A DNA stretch of 64,000 bases from Mycobacterium sp. 236(2023) (GCF_029623955.1 NZ_JARSBP010000011.1:46456-110455), one strand, 5' to 3'. Positions 1-9,889 are shown, counted from the stretch's first letter. Notes: a model not told the origin generated them from the sequence alone. Made by a program: numbers and translations.

Positions 1-1
1 C

Positions 2-1975
2 GATCCAGCGACGTACCGACCCGCTCCCGGGTCCATACCCGTCGAGCCGGGCGTCTACCGTTTCCGCGACCCGCACGGCCGCGTCATCTACGTCGGTAAA
101 GCGAAGAGTCTGCGCAGCAGGCTGAACTCGTACTTCGCCGATCTCTCGGGGCTGGCCCCGCGGACGCGCCAGATGGTGATGACCGCGGCCAGCGTGGAGT
201 GGACGGTCGTCGGCACCGAGGTCGAGGCGCTGCAGCTCGAATACAACTGGATCAAGGAATTCGATCCGCGGTTCAACATCCGCTACCGCGACGACAAGTC
301 CTACCCGGTGCTGGCGGTCACCCTCAACGAGGAGTACCCGAGGCTCAAGGTGTACCGGGGCCCGCGCCGCAAAGGGGTGCGCTACTTCGGGCCGTACTCG
401 CATGCCTGGGCGATCCGCGAGACGCTGGACCTGCTGACCCGGGTGTTCCCGGCGCGCACCTGCTCGAATGGAGTCTTCAAGCGGCACAGCCAGATTGGTA
501 GGCCCTGTCTGCTCGGCTACATCGACAAGTGTTCGGCGCCGTGCGTCGGACGAGTCAGCGCCGAGGAACACCGCCGGATCGTGCTGGATTTCTGCGACTT
601 CCTCGCGGGCAAGACGGATCGCCTGATCCGTGAGATGGAACACCAGATGAACGCGGCCGCCGAGGAGCTGGACTTCGAGCGGGCGGCCCGGTTGCGCGAC
701 AACATCGGCGCGATGAAGCGCGCGATGGAGAAACAGACCGTCGTGTTCGGCGACGGCACCGACGCCGACGTTGTGGCCTTCGCCGACGACGAGTTGGAAG
801 CCGCTGTCCAGGTGTTCCACGTGCGCGGCGGCCGGGTTCGCGGCCAGCGCGGGTGGGTCATCGAAAAGTCCGGTGAACCAGGGGAATCCACGCTGGAGTA
901 TCTCGTCGAACAATTCTTGACGCAGTTCTATGGCGACCAGGCCGAGTTGGGCGGTGCCGCCGACGAAGCGACAAACCCGGTGCCCAAGCAGGTCCTGGTC
1001 CCCGTCCTGCCCGACACCGCGCAGGAACTGGAGACGTGGCTGTCCCAACTGCGCGGGTCGCGGGTGACGGTGCGGGTGCCGCAGCGCGGCGACAAGCGCG
1101 CCCTCGCGGAGACGGTCAAGCGCAACGCCGAGGGCGCACTGAACCAGCACAAGCTCAAGCGGGCCGGCGATTTCACCGCGAGAAGCGCTGCGCTGCAGAG
1201 CATTCAGGATGCACTGGGCCTGGAGGATGCCCCGCTGCGCATTGAGTGTGTCGACATCAGCCACGTGCAGGGCACCGATGTCGTCGCCTCGCTGGTGGTG
1301 TTCGAGGACGGCTTGCCGCGCAAGTCCGACTACCGGCACTACGCGATCAAGGAAGCCGCCGGTGATGGCAGGTCCGACGACGTCGCCTCGATCGCCGAGG
1401 TCACCCGGCGCCGCTTTTACCGGCACCTGCGCGACATCGAAGAGCCCGCAGAACCCACGAACGAGGACGGTAGGCCCAGAAAGTTCGCCTACCCACCCAA
1501 CCTGTTCGTGGTCGACGGCGGCGCCCCGCAGGTCAACGCCGCCCAGGCCGTCCTCGACGACATGGGTGTCACCGATGTCGCGGTGATCGGCCTGGCGAAG
1601 CGACTGGAAGAGGTGTGGGTGCCCTCCGAGGTGGACCCGCTGATCTTCCCCCGCAACAGCGACGGGCTTTACCTGCTGCAGCGGGTGCGCGACGAGGCTC
1701 ACCGGTTCGCGATCAGCTTCCACCGCAGCAAGCGATCCAAGCGGATGACCGCCTCGGCGCTGGACTCGGTGCGAGGGCTGGGGGAGCACCGGCGGAAGGC
1801 GCTTGTGACACACTTCGGCTCGCTGGCGCGGCTGAAGCAGGCCTCCGTCGACGAGATCACCTCGGTACCCGGCATCGGCGCCGCGACGGCGCGGGCGGTG
1901 CTGGAAGCGCTCGGCGTCGAAACCGAAGCGTCCGCCGACGTTATCGGCGATGATCAGACGAAAGTTTCAGGATGA
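2..1975 (+). CDS. uvrC: UvrABC excinuclease subunit C, 5' end just outside window
   Basis: Nucleotide excision repair nuclease that cuts on both sides of a lesion after UvrA/UvrB loading. The frame is open from base 2 and its first residues (DPATYRPAPGSIPVEPGVYR) match the mycobacterial UvrC N-terminus from about residue 3, so only a few codons are missing. Seen in order: GIY-YIG nuclease (VIYVGKAKSLRSRLNSYF), a Cys cluster (CLLGYIDKCSAPC), the UVR helical hairpin (LDFERAARLRD, near residue 222), the RNase H-like 5' nuclease (ECVDISHVQG, near 416) and C-terminal helix-hairpin-helix repeats (SVRGLGEHRRKAL, SVPGIGAATA). The 657 visible residues are about full length. The stop overlaps the rapZ start as ATGA, indicating translational coupling. 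The identification is secure. Confidence 0.97.
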   Translation, partial: DPATYRPAPGSIPVEPGVYRFRDPHGRVIYVGKAKSLRSRLNSYFADLSGLAPRTRQMVMTAASVEWTVVGTEVEALQLEYNWIKEFDPRFNIRYRDDKSYPVLAVTLNEEYPRLKVYRGPRRKGVRYFGPYSHAWAIRETLDLLTRVFPARTCSNGVFKRHSQIGRPCLLGYIDKCSAPCVGRVSAEEHRRIVLDFCDFLAGKTDRLIREMEHQMNAAAEELDFERAARLRDNIGAMKRAMEKQTVVFGDGTDADVVAFADDELEAAVQVFHVRGGRVRGQRGWVIEKSGEPGESTLEYLVEQFLTQFYGDQAELGGAADEATNPVPKQVLVPVLPDTAQELETWLSQLRGSRVTVRVPQRGDKRALAETVKRNAEGALNQHKLKRAGDFTARSAALQSIQDALGLEDAPLRIECVDISHVQGTDVVASLVVFEDGLPRKSDYRHYAIKEAAGDGRSDDVASIAEVTRRRFYRHLRDIEEPAEPTNEDGRPRKFAYPPNLFVVDGGAPQVNAAQAVLDDMGVTDVAVIGLAKRLEEVWVPSEVDPLIFPRNSDGLYLLQRVRDEAHRFAISFHRSKRSKRMTASALDSVRGLGEHRRKALVTHFGSLARLKQASVDEITSVPGIGAATARAVLEALGVETEASADVIGDDQTKVSG

Positions 1976-2913
1976 CGGATCAGGGGATGCACGAGGAATT
2001 GCGTGGGGGCGCCGGCGACAACCATGAACTCGACAACGGTGATGAACTCGACAACGGAATAGACGTCGTCCTGGTCACCGGTTTGTCCGGTGCCGGCCGG
2101 GGGACCGCAGCCAAGGTCCTGGAAGACCTCGGCTGGTATGTGGCCGACAACCTTCCGCCGGAGCTGATCGCCCAGATGGTCGACCTCGGCCTGGCTGCGG
2201 GATCGCGGATCACCCAACTCGCCGCCGTCATGGATGTGCGTTCGCGGGGCTTCACCGGCGACCTCGATTGGGTGCGCACCGAATTGGCGACTCGCAACAT
2301 CGTGCCTCGGGTGCTGTTCCTCGAGGCGTCCGACGACATCCTGGTCCGTCGCTACGAACAGAACCGCCGCAGCCATCCGCTGCAGGGCAACCAGACTCTG
2401 GCCGAAGGTATTGCGGCAGAACGCGCGATGCTGGCACCGGTGCGGGCGTCTGCCGACCTGGTGATCGACACGTCGTCGCTGTCGGTGCACGGGTTGCGCG
2501 AGAGCATCGAACGGGCCTTCGCCGCGGAGACCGTCGCGCACACGAATGTGACCGTCGAATCCTTCGGTTACAAGTACGGTCTGCCGATGGACGCCGACAC
2601 GGTGATGGACGTCCGATTCCTGCCCAACCCGCACTGGGTGGACAGCCTGCGCCCGCACACCGGCCAGCACGCCGAGGTTCGCGACTACGTGCTCGGCCAA
2701 CCCGGCGCACTGGAGTTCCTGGACTCCTACCATCAGCTGTTGGACGTCGTGATCGACGGATACCGCCGGGAGGGGAAGCGCTACATGACGGTCGCCATCG
2801 GATGCACGGGCGGTAAACACCGCAGCGTGGCGATGGCAGAAGCGCTCGCCGAGAGACTGCAGGACGCGGCGCTGACGGTGCGGGTGCTGCACCGGGATCT
2901 GGGTCGCGAATGA
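1972..2913 (+). CDS. rapZ: RapZ-family P-loop nucleotide-binding protein
   Basis: Member of the RapZ/YvcJ family, which binds nucleotides and, in enterobacteria, acts as an RNA adaptor controlling amino-sugar synthesis; the mycobacterial role is less defined. 313 residues. The Walker A loop reads GLSGAGRGT near residues 37-45, with Arg where the classical P-loop has Lys. As I recall, the M. tuberculosis orthologue has the same variant, so it is a lineage feature and not a mutation. The C-terminal half carries the family blocks YKYGLPMDADTVMDVRFLPN and GCTGGKHRSVAMAE. The N-terminus contains a short tandem repeat (separate entry). The ATG overlaps the uvrC stop and the TGA overlaps the next ATG, so uvrC-rapZ-cuvA-whiA look like one transcript. 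Confidence 0.93.
   Translation: MTDQGMHEELRGGAGDNHELDNGDELDNGIDVVLVTGLSGAGRGTAAKVLEDLGWYVADNLPPELIAQMVDLGLAAGSRITQLAAVMDVRSRGFTGDLDWVRTELATRNIVPRVLFLEASDDILVRRYEQNRRSHPLQGNQTLAEGIAAERAMLAPVRASADLVIDTSSLSVHGLRESIERAFAAETVAHTNVTVESFGYKYGLPMDADTVMDVRFLPNPHWVDSLRPHTGQHAEVRDYVLGQPGALEFLDSYHQLLDVVIDGYRREGKRYMTVAIGCTGGKHRSVAMAEALAERLQDAALTVRVLHRDLGRE
2024..2057 (+). repeat. 18-bp tandem repeat, about 1.9 copies, inside rapZ
   Basis: The 16-bp string ATGAACTCGACAACGG occurs at 2024-2039 and again at 2042-2057, giving an 18-bp period. In the protein it produces HELDNGDELDNGID immediately before the first beta strand of the P-loop domain. The period is a multiple of three, so copy changes keep the frame. 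It lies in the variable N-terminal tail, where length change is probably tolerated. Confidence 0.85.
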
Positions 2914-3923
2914 CCCGCATCGTTGCACTCGGCGGCGGGCACGGCCTGTATGCCACGCTGTCTGCGGCGCGTCGGCTCACGCCGCATGTCACCGCGATCG
3001 TCACGGTCGCCGACGACGGCGGATCATCGGGCCGTCTGCGCAGCGAGCTCGACGTCGTGCCGCCCGGAGATCTTCGAATGGCGTTGGCGGCGTTGGCTTC
3101 CGACAGTCCTCACGGTCGGCTGTGGGCGACCATCATCCAGCATCGCTTCGGCGGTAGCGGGGCGCTGGCGGGTCACCCGATCGGCAACCTGATCCTGGCC
3201 GGACTCAACGAGGTGCTCGCCGACCCGGTCGCCGCGCTCGACGAGTTGGGCCGGGTTCTCGGCGTCAAAGGCCGGGTCCTACCGATGTGCCCCGTCGGGC
3301 TGAGCATCGAGGCCGACGTCGTCGGACTGGACTCCGACCCACGTGTCAGCCGGGCGATCCGCGGTCAGGTCGCGATCGCCACGACGGTCGGCAAGGTCCG
3401 CAGGGTGCGGCTGCTGCCGGCCGATCCACCCGCGACGCGCCAGGCGATCGACGCGATCATGAATGCCGACCTCATCGTCCTCGGGCCCGGCTCCTGGTTC
3501 ACCAGCGTCATCCCGCACGTGCTGGTGCCGCAACTGGTCGAGGCCCTGCAGGCGACGCCTGCGCGGCGCGCCCTCGTGCTGAATCTGGTAGCTGAACCCG
3601 GCGAGACGGCGGGCTTCTCCGTCGAACGCCACATTCACGTACTTGCGCAGCACGCACCGGGTTTCACGGTGCACGACATCATCGTGGACTCGGCGCGGGT
3701 CCCCAGCGATCGCGAGCGCGAACAGCTGCGACGGACTGCCACAATTCTCGATGCTCACGTTGAGTTTGCTGACGTATCCAGACCTGGTACACCTTTACAT
3801 GACCCGGCGAGGTTGGCCGCCGCTCTGGAGGGGGTCCGCAGGCGAGGCGTCGCGCCCCCTGCTCCAACAGCGAACCCCGCCCCGACAGCGAACGGACCGA
3901 GAGGTGACGACCCGTGGCGATGA
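2910..3923 (+). CDS. cuvA: CuvA/YvcK (UPF0052, CofD-like) cell-wall and carbon-metabolism factor
   Basis: UPF0052/CofD-like protein that binds UDP-sugars in characterised relatives and is needed for normal cell-wall growth on some carbon sources. 337 residues. Family motifs visible: GGGHGLYATLSAARRLT at the N-terminus, VADDGGSSGRLR, PPGDLRMALAAL, GHPIGNLILAGL and LGPGSWFTSVIPHVLVPQL. The ATG overlaps the rapZ TGA. The last ~25 residues are Pro/Ala-rich (APPAPTANPAPTANGP), a low-complexity tail typical of mycobacterial versions. The end overlaps the whiA GTG start by 10 bases. The rapZ-yvcK-whiA triplet is conserved across Gram-positive bacteria. Confidence 0.93.
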   Translation: MTRIVALGGGHGLYATLSAARRLTPHVTAIVTVADDGGSSGRLRSELDVVPPGDLRMALAALASDSPHGRLWATIIQHRFGGSGALAGHPIGNLILAGLNEVLADPVAALDELGRVLGVKGRVLPMCPVGLSIEADVVGLDSDPRVSRAIRGQVAIATTVGKVRRVRLLPADPPATRQAIDAIMNADLIVLGPGSWFTSVIPHVLVPQLVEALQATPARRALVLNLVAEPGETAGFSVERHIHVLAQHAPGFTVHDIIVDSARVPSDREREQLRRTATILDAHVEFADVSRPGTPLHDPARLAAALEGVRRRGVAPPAPTANPAPTANGPRGDDPWR

Positions 3924-4897
3924 CAGCCGAGGTCAAGGATGAACTCAGCCGGTTGGTGGTCAACTCGGTGAGTGCGCGTCGCGCCGAGGTGGCATCGCTG
4001 CTGCGTTTCGCCGGGGGACTGCACATCGTCTCCGGGCGGGTCGTCGTCGAGGCCGAGGTGGACCTGGGCATCATCGCGCGTCGCCTCCGCAAAGACATCT
4101 ACGACCTGTACGGCTACAACGCGGTGGTGCACGTGTTGTCGGCCAGCGGCATCCGCAAGAGCACGCGCTACGTGGTCCGGGTCGCCAAGGACGGAGAAGC
4201 CCTGGCCCGTCAGACCGGCCTGCTCGACCTGCGGGGCCGCCCGGTGCGCGGGTTGCCCGCGCAAGTTGTCGGTGGCAGCGTCGCGGACGCCGAAGCTGCT
4301 TGGCGTGGAGCGTTTTTGGCGCACGGCTCGCTCACCGAGCCCGGGCGATCGTCGGCGCTGGAGGTGAGCTGCCCCGGACCGGAGGCGGCGCTGGCGCTGG
4401 TCGGCGCGGCGCGCAGGCTCGGCGTCAGCGCCAAGGCGCGCGAGGTGCGTGGCAGCGATCGCGTCGTGGTTCGTGACGGTGAGGCGATCGGTGCTCTGCT
4501 GACCCGGATGGGTGCCCAGGACACGCGGCTCACCTGGGAGGAACGGCGCATGCGCCGCGAGGTGCGCGCCACCGCGAATCGGCTCGCCAACTTCGACGAC
4601 GCCAACCTGCGCCGGTCGGCGCGAGCTGCGGTGGCCGCGGCCGCCCGGGTCGAGCGCGCGCTAGAGATCCTCGGTGACACCGTGCCCGACCATCTCGCGG
4701 CCGCGGGCAGCCTCCGCGTCGCCCACCGGCAGGCCTCGCTGGAGGAACTCGGCCGCCTCGCTGACCCGCCGATGACCAAAGATGCTGTGGCAGGCCGTAT
4801 TCGGCGCCTGCTTTCGATGGCCGACCGCAAGGCCAAGCAGGACGGTATTCCCGACACCGAGTCGGCGGTGACGCCCGATCTGCTCGAGGACGCCTGA
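3914..4897 (+). CDS. whiA: WhiA sporulation-type regulator / DUF199 protein
   Basis: WhiA combines a degenerate LAGLIDADG homing-endonuclease fold with a C-terminal helix-turn-helix and is a transcription factor for division genes in actinobacteria. 327 residues. The GTG start gives MAMTAEVKDELSRLVV, the canonical N-terminus. Conserved blocks follow: ARRAEVASLLRFAGGLHI, RGAFLAHGSLTEPGRSSALEV, WEERRMRREVRATANRLANF, and the HTH region RQASLEELGRLADPPMTKDAVAGRIRRLLSMA. Start and frame are fixed by the family N-terminus. It is followed two bases later by the stop of a convergent gene. Confidence 0.97.
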   Translation: MAMTAEVKDELSRLVVNSVSARRAEVASLLRFAGGLHIVSGRVVVEAEVDLGIIARRLRKDIYDLYGYNAVVHVLSASGIRKSTRYVVRVAKDGEALARQTGLLDLRGRPVRGLPAQVVGGSVADAEAAWRGAFLAHGSLTEPGRSSALEVSCPGPEAALALVGAARRLGVSAKAREVRGSDRVVVRDGEAIGALLTRMGAQDTRLTWEERRMRREVRATANRLANFDDANLRRSARAAVAAAARVERALEILGDTVPDHLAAAGSLRVAHRQASLEELGRLADPPMTKDAVAGRIRRLLSMADRKAKQDGIPDTESAVTPDLLEDA

Positions 4898-4899
4898 CC

Positions 4900-5538
4900 T
4901 TAGAACAGGTTGTCGAGCGCCTTGCGGTCGATCGGATCGAACTCGTGGTCCTCGACGTGCATGTAGCGGCGGACCCGGTTGACGAAGTCGTTGATCGACT
5001 GGTTGAAGGCATCGGTCGCCGCGTTGCGCTTGTCCGCTGCCAGTGCACTGGTGATCTCCTGCGCGAACGCGGTATAGATCACGCGCTGTGCGCTGTCGGC
5101 GATATCGCTGGGTGCCACCAGCCGCAGTTCGGTGAGCAGCGTGATGGCGCGCTTGATGTCCTCTTCGAGCAGCCCGGTGACGCGCACGACCCGGAACATC
5201 ACCGCCAGGCGGTTCAGGTTGTCGGGGATCGTCGGGTCGACTTCTCGCGCCATCTCGACGAACTCGCCGTGGTCTTCGGTATGGGCCAGCTTGTGCGTCA
5301 GCTCGGCCCATTCGTCGGAGATCTGCTTGAGGCCGGCGCTGGCCACCGAGATCTCGGTCATCGCGGCGACGAATCGGATCGTCGCATCACGCAGCAGGTC
5401 GAACCTTTGCCTGTCCTCCTCCTGCACGCTCTGACGCTCATGCGTCTTCTTCGCGGTCCAGTAGGTCGCGAGCCCGCCAACCGTCGTGCCGAGCAGGCTC
5501 GCGGAAGCGGTGATCGCCGGAATCACCCAGTCGCTCAT
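4900..5538 (-). CDS. Membrane-anchored helical protein of unknown function
   Basis: 212 residues from the ATG at 5538. A single hydrophobic segment (VIPAITASASLLGTTVGGLATYW, residues about 4-26) is followed by a charged, helix-rich region beginning KKTHERQSVQEEDRQRFDLLRD that looks coiled-coil, so the bulk probably sits in the cytoplasm. No enzymatic motif is visible. The frame stays open far upstream, but that extension lies antisense-like over the exporter gene and lacks sense. The start overlaps the stop of the upstream ThrE-type exporter as ATGA, indicating coupling and perhaps a partner or regulator role. That role is inference from spacing only. Confidence 0.75.
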   Translation of the reverse strand: MSDWVIPAITASASLLGTTVGGLATYWTAKKTHERQSVQEEDRQRFDLLRDATIRFVAAMTEISVASAGLKQISDEWAELTHKLAHTEDHGEFVEMAREVDPTIPDNLNRLAVMFRVVRVTGLLEEDIKRAITLLTELRLVAPSDIADSAQRVIYTAFAQEITSALAADKRNAATDAFNQSINDFVNRVRRYMHVEDHEFDPIDRKALDNLF

Positions 5539-6803
5539 GAGGGGAGTATCCGCTGAAACCTCGACCTCAACTGCAGGATTGCCTCCCACACCAGGAGTCC
5601 CGCCTGGATTCCGAGGGCGATCGACATCATCGAGATGAGCGTGACGGCGACGGCGCCGCCGCTGTCGTTGCCGATCAGCTCGGTGACGCCGATGAATCCG
5701 AGCGAACCGGGCACCAGAAGCCAGAACCCCGGCAACAGCAGCGTCGCCGCCGACGGCGTGTTCGGCCGGCGTGCGATCACCAGGGCGCACAGCGTCAGCG
5801 CCAGCCCTCCGCCGAAACCGCTCGCGTAGCTGCCCAGCCCGGCGTTGGCCAGCACCTGGCCCGAGTAGGAGACGAACAGGATCACCAGCATCCACGGCAT
5901 GAAGCGGGTGGGTGGGCCGTGGTAGAGGAAGAGTCCGACCGCGTAGAGGGCACATCCCAGCCACGGCGACCACGGGCCGAACCGGTCCACCGACGCCACG
6001 CTGAGCTCGTCGGTGGACAGGCCGACCACCTGGGTGGCGATCAAAATGCCAAAGGCAAGCTGCGCCAGCCGAATTCCGCCGGCGATCAGTCGGGCGGAAC
6101 CCGCGATCATGTCGCGCCCGCTGAGCTCGATGACGGCCAGCGTGATGGCGGTACCGGGCAGGAACATCACGAGCACCGGTGCCAGCGCCCGCAAACTGCC
6201 CTCGCCCAGGTGCAGCCAGCGGCCCAGCAGGAATGCGCTGAGCGCCACCAGGAACGCGGCGACGACAGGCAGCAGCTGCGTCAGCGCCTCGCTGCGCCGC
6301 GCGAACAGGCCGAGCAGCCCGACGCCGAATCCGAGGGTTACCGCGGCGAGCAACGCGATCACATTCGGCTGCAGGATCAGCGCGAACGCCGCGCTCTGCA
6401 ACGTGTAACCCAGGACGAATGCCCACGCCGAGAACCGCGGCCGCATCGCGTCGATGCGGTCGAGCTCAGCGAGCCCCTCCTCGGCGGTGATCTCGCCGCG
6501 CTCGGCCTTCTCCGCAAGCGCGGACAGCGGAAACGTCTGGTCGAAGCGCAGGTCGCGCTCCGCACTCTCGACCCGCAACGTGGTGCCCTCGGCATGGTCG
6601 CCGCCGCCGAGCTGGATGTAGTTGGGCAGGATCAGCATCTCGCGCGACACGCCGTACCTGTCGGCCGCGGCCGACAGCGCCCGCCGCACCATGCCGATGG
6701 GGTAGTTCGCCGCGATCATCGCTGCGCCCAGCCGCGCCAGGAACGCCATCGGCGCCGTGTGTGCCGATCGCGGCGGAGGTTCGGCATCCGCAAGGTCGTC
6801 CAC
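5535..6803 (-). CDS. ThrE-type threonine/serine exporter family membrane protein
   Basis: 422 residues with a GTG start. The N-terminal half is soluble and carries the ThrE/DUF1212 signature pattern (FLARLGAAMIAANYPIGMVR, then LILPNYIQLG). The C-terminal half has about ten hydrophobic segments ending LLPGFWLLVPGSLGFIGVTEL, where the PGS motif is typical of this family. Corynebacterial ThrE exports threonine and serine by proton antiport; the substrate here is not shown. It is divergent from the next gene with only 31 bp between starts, so the two promoters must overlap. Confidence 0.85.
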   Translation of the reverse strand: MDDLADAEPPPRSAHTAPMAFLARLGAAMIAANYPIGMVRRALSAAADRYGVSREMLILPNYIQLGGGDHAEGTTLRVESAERDLRFDQTFPLSALAEKAERGEITAEEGLAELDRIDAMRPRFSAWAFVLGYTLQSAAFALILQPNVIALLAAVTLGFGVGLLGLFARRSEALTQLLPVVAAFLVALSAFLLGRWLHLGEGSLRALAPVLVMFLPGTAITLAVIELSGRDMIAGSARLIAGGIRLAQLAFGILIATQVVGLSTDELSVASVDRFGPWSPWLGCALYAVGLFLYHGPPTRFMPWMLVILFVSYSGQVLANAGLGSYASGFGGGLALTLCALVIARRPNTPSAATLLLPGFWLLVPGSLGFIGVTELIGNDSGGAVAVTLISMMSIALGIQAGLLVWEAILQLRSRFQRILPS

Positions 6804-6822
6804 GGGCGGGACAGTAGACCTC

Positions 6823-6828
6823 TACCGT
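6823..6828 (+). promoter_or_regulatory. Candidate -10 element (TACCGT) for a leaderless transcript
   Basis: TACCGT fits the mycobacterial -10 pattern TANNNT. Exactly six bases separate it from the ATG at 6835, so transcription would begin at the A of the start codon and give a leaderless mRNA. No Shine-Dalgarno sequence precedes this ATG, which agrees. No clear -35 is visible. Confidence 0.4.
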
Positions 6829-6834
6829 GGCCTC

Positions 6835-7548
6835 ATGAGTGATTTACGGGTCGGTGTGGCCTACCCGGATCCGCCGTTCAACGCTATGCCCGGTCAGGGC
6901 GGTCTCGACATCGACGTGATGACCGCCCTGGCCGGCGCGATCGGGGAGCAGGCCGAGTTCGTCGCCTATGACGGCGCCGACTTCGACGGCATCTTCGACC
7001 GACTCGACGCGGGCGACTACGACTGCGTCATCGCGGGCACCACCGTCACTCCGGAGCGGCAGCAGCGCGCGGCGTTTCTGCCGCCGTACGTGATCGCGGG
7101 GCAGGGCCTCGCGGTGGACACGTCGCGGCTGCCTGAGGTGCGGTCCGTCGACGACCTGGCAGGCCTGACGATCGGTGTGCAGCGCGGCAACACCAGCAGG
7201 CCGCTCGCCGAACAGCTGGTGGCCGACGGCAAGGCCGAACACGTCCGCGTCTACGACTACGGCGCGGTCAGCACCGCGATCGCCGACCTGGTCACCGGCG
7301 GTTGCGACGTCGTCATCAAACTCGCCCCGGCGCTCGCCGAACTGGTCAAAGCGGTGCCCGGCGTGGAGGTCGTCCAGCGGGGTTTGTCCGTCGAGGACAT
7401 CGCGATCGCCGTCAAACAATCTGACCAGCAGCTTCTCGCCCGTCTGCAGGTCGCGCAGGCCGAACTCGAAGAGGACGGCACCTTCCAGCGGCTCCGGCGA
7501 AAATGGCTCGGCAATCCGTACGTCGACCAGAGCTCGGGATTGCTCTAG
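6835..7548 (+). CDS. Solute-binding-protein family 3 domain without a signal peptide
   Basis: 237 residues. The fold signature of amino-acid ABC-transporter binding proteins is clear: RVGVAYPDPPFN, then GGLDIDVMTALA, FDGIFDRLDAGDYDCVIAGTTVT, RSVDDLAGLTIGVQRGNTS and a C-terminal LEEDGTFQRLRRKWLG. These proteins normally carry a Sec or lipoprotein signal. Here the ligand-binding domain starts at residue 4, and the only in-frame extension (to 6757) adds a polar, non-hydrophobic stretch. The product should therefore stay in the cytoplasm and may act as an amino-acid sensor; that role is inference. No permease or ATPase gene is adjacent. Start chosen from the -10 element and domain boundary. Confidence 0.8.
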   Translation: MSDLRVGVAYPDPPFNAMPGQGGLDIDVMTALAGAIGEQAEFVAYDGADFDGIFDRLDAGDYDCVIAGTTVTPERQQRAAFLPPYVIAGQGLAVDTSRLPEVRSVDDLAGLTIGVQRGNTSRPLAEQLVADGKAEHVRVYDYGAVSTAIADLVTGGCDVVIKLAPALAELVKAVPGVEVVQRGLSVEDIAIAVKQSDQQLLARLQVAQAELEEDGTFQRLRRKWLGNPYVDQSSGLL

Positions 7549-7652
7549 CTGCAGTGGGGCGACCGCGCGCGGCCTTGAGGTCAACCACTAGGCTTGTCGC
7601 CGAGCAGTTCGCAGAGATCGACCTATAGAGATCAAGCTATGAGGAGACAGAC

Positions 7653-8675
<1,023 letters not shown>

Positions 8676-8677
8676 CG

Positions 8678-9889
8678 ATGGGCATCAAATCCCTCGAAGA
8701 CCTGCTCGCAGAGGGAGTTTCGGGACGGGGCGTCCTGGTGCGCTCCGACCTGAACGTCCCGCTCGACGGGAACACCATCACCGATCCCGGCCGCATCATC
8801 GCCTCGGTGCCGACGTTGAAGGCATTGAGTGACGCCGGCGCGAAGGTCGTCGTCACCGCGCACCTCGGGAGGCCGAAGGGTGAGCCGGATCCCAAGTTCT
8901 CGCTGGCGCCGGTCGCAAAGGCGCTCGGGGACAAGCTCGGACGGCATGTGCAGCTGGCCAGGGATGTCGTCGGCAGCGACGCGCTCGCGCGCGCCGAAGG
9001 GCTGACGGATGGCGACATCCTGCTGCTGGAGAACATCCGCTTCGATCCGCGGGAGACCAGCAAGGACGACGCCGAACGCCTCAAGCTGGCCAAGGCGCTG
9101 GTCGAACTCGTCGGAGAGGACGGCGCATTCGTCAGTGACGGGTTCGGTGTGGTGCACCGCAAGCAGGCGTCGGTCTACGACGTCGCGACGCTGCTGCCGC
9201 ACTACGCGGGCACGCTGGTCGACACCGAGATCAAGGTGCTGGCGCAGCTGACCGAATCCACGGAGCGGCCGTATGCGGTGGTGCTCGGCGGGTCGAAGGT
9301 CTCGGACAAGCTCGCCGTCATCGAGAGCCTTGCGACCAAAGCTGACAGCCTCGTCATCGGTGGCGGGATGTGCTTCACGTTCCTTGCTGCACAAGGTCTT
9401 TCGGTGGGCAGCTCGCTGCTCGAAGAGAGCATGATCGAGACCTGCCACAAGCTGCTCGACGACTACGGCGACGTGCTGCATCTGCCCGTCGACATCGTGG
9501 TCGCCGAGAAGTTCGCGGCCGACTCCCCGCCGGAGACCGTGGCCGCCGACAAGATCCCGGCGGACAAGATGGGCCTCGACATCGGCCCCGAGTCGGTCAA
9601 GCGGTTCAGCGCGCTGCTGTCGAATGCGAAGACGATCTTCTGGAACGGCCCGATGGGCGTGTTCGAGTTCCCGGCGTTCGCCGCGGGCACCAAGGGGATT
9701 GCCGAGGCCATCATCGGCGCTACCGGTAAGGGCGCGTTCAGCGTCGTCGGCGGCGGCGACTCGGCCGCGGCGGTTCGCCAGCTCGGCCTGCCCGAGGACG
9801 GTTTCTCGCACATTTCCACCGGTGGCGGCGCGTCGCTGGAATACCTTGAGGGCAAGACCCTGCCCGGCATCGACGTACTGGAGTCCTGA
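8678..9889 (+). CDS. pgk: Phosphoglycerate kinase
   Basis: Transfers phosphate from 1,3-bisphosphoglycerate to ADP. 403 residues, normal length. Motifs: RGVLVRSDLNVPLD (substrate loop), VVVTAHLGRPKGEPDPKFSL, LLLENIRFDPRE, VVLGGSKVSDKLAVIESL, and the nucleotide loop SVVGGGDSAAAV with ISTGGGASLEYLEGK. The frame is open far upstream over gap, but the ATG two bases after the gap stop gives the family N-terminus. The stop overlaps the tpiA start (TGATG). Confidence 0.98.
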   Translation: MGIKSLEDLLAEGVSGRGVLVRSDLNVPLDGNTITDPGRIIASVPTLKALSDAGAKVVVTAHLGRPKGEPDPKFSLAPVAKALGDKLGRHVQLARDVVGSDALARAEGLTDGDILLLENIRFDPRETSKDDAERLKLAKALVELVGEDGAFVSDGFGVVHRKQASVYDVATLLPHYAGTLVDTEIKVLAQLTESTERPYAVVLGGSKVSDKLAVIESLATKADSLVIGGGMCFTFLAAQGLSVGSSLLEESMIETCHKLLDDYGDVLHLPVDIVVAEKFAADSPPETVAADKIPADKMGLDIGPESVKRFSALLSNAKTIFWNGPMGVFEFPAFAAGTKGIAEAIIGATGKGAFSVVGGGDSAAAVRQLGLPEDGFSHISTGGGASLEYLEGKTLPGIDVLES

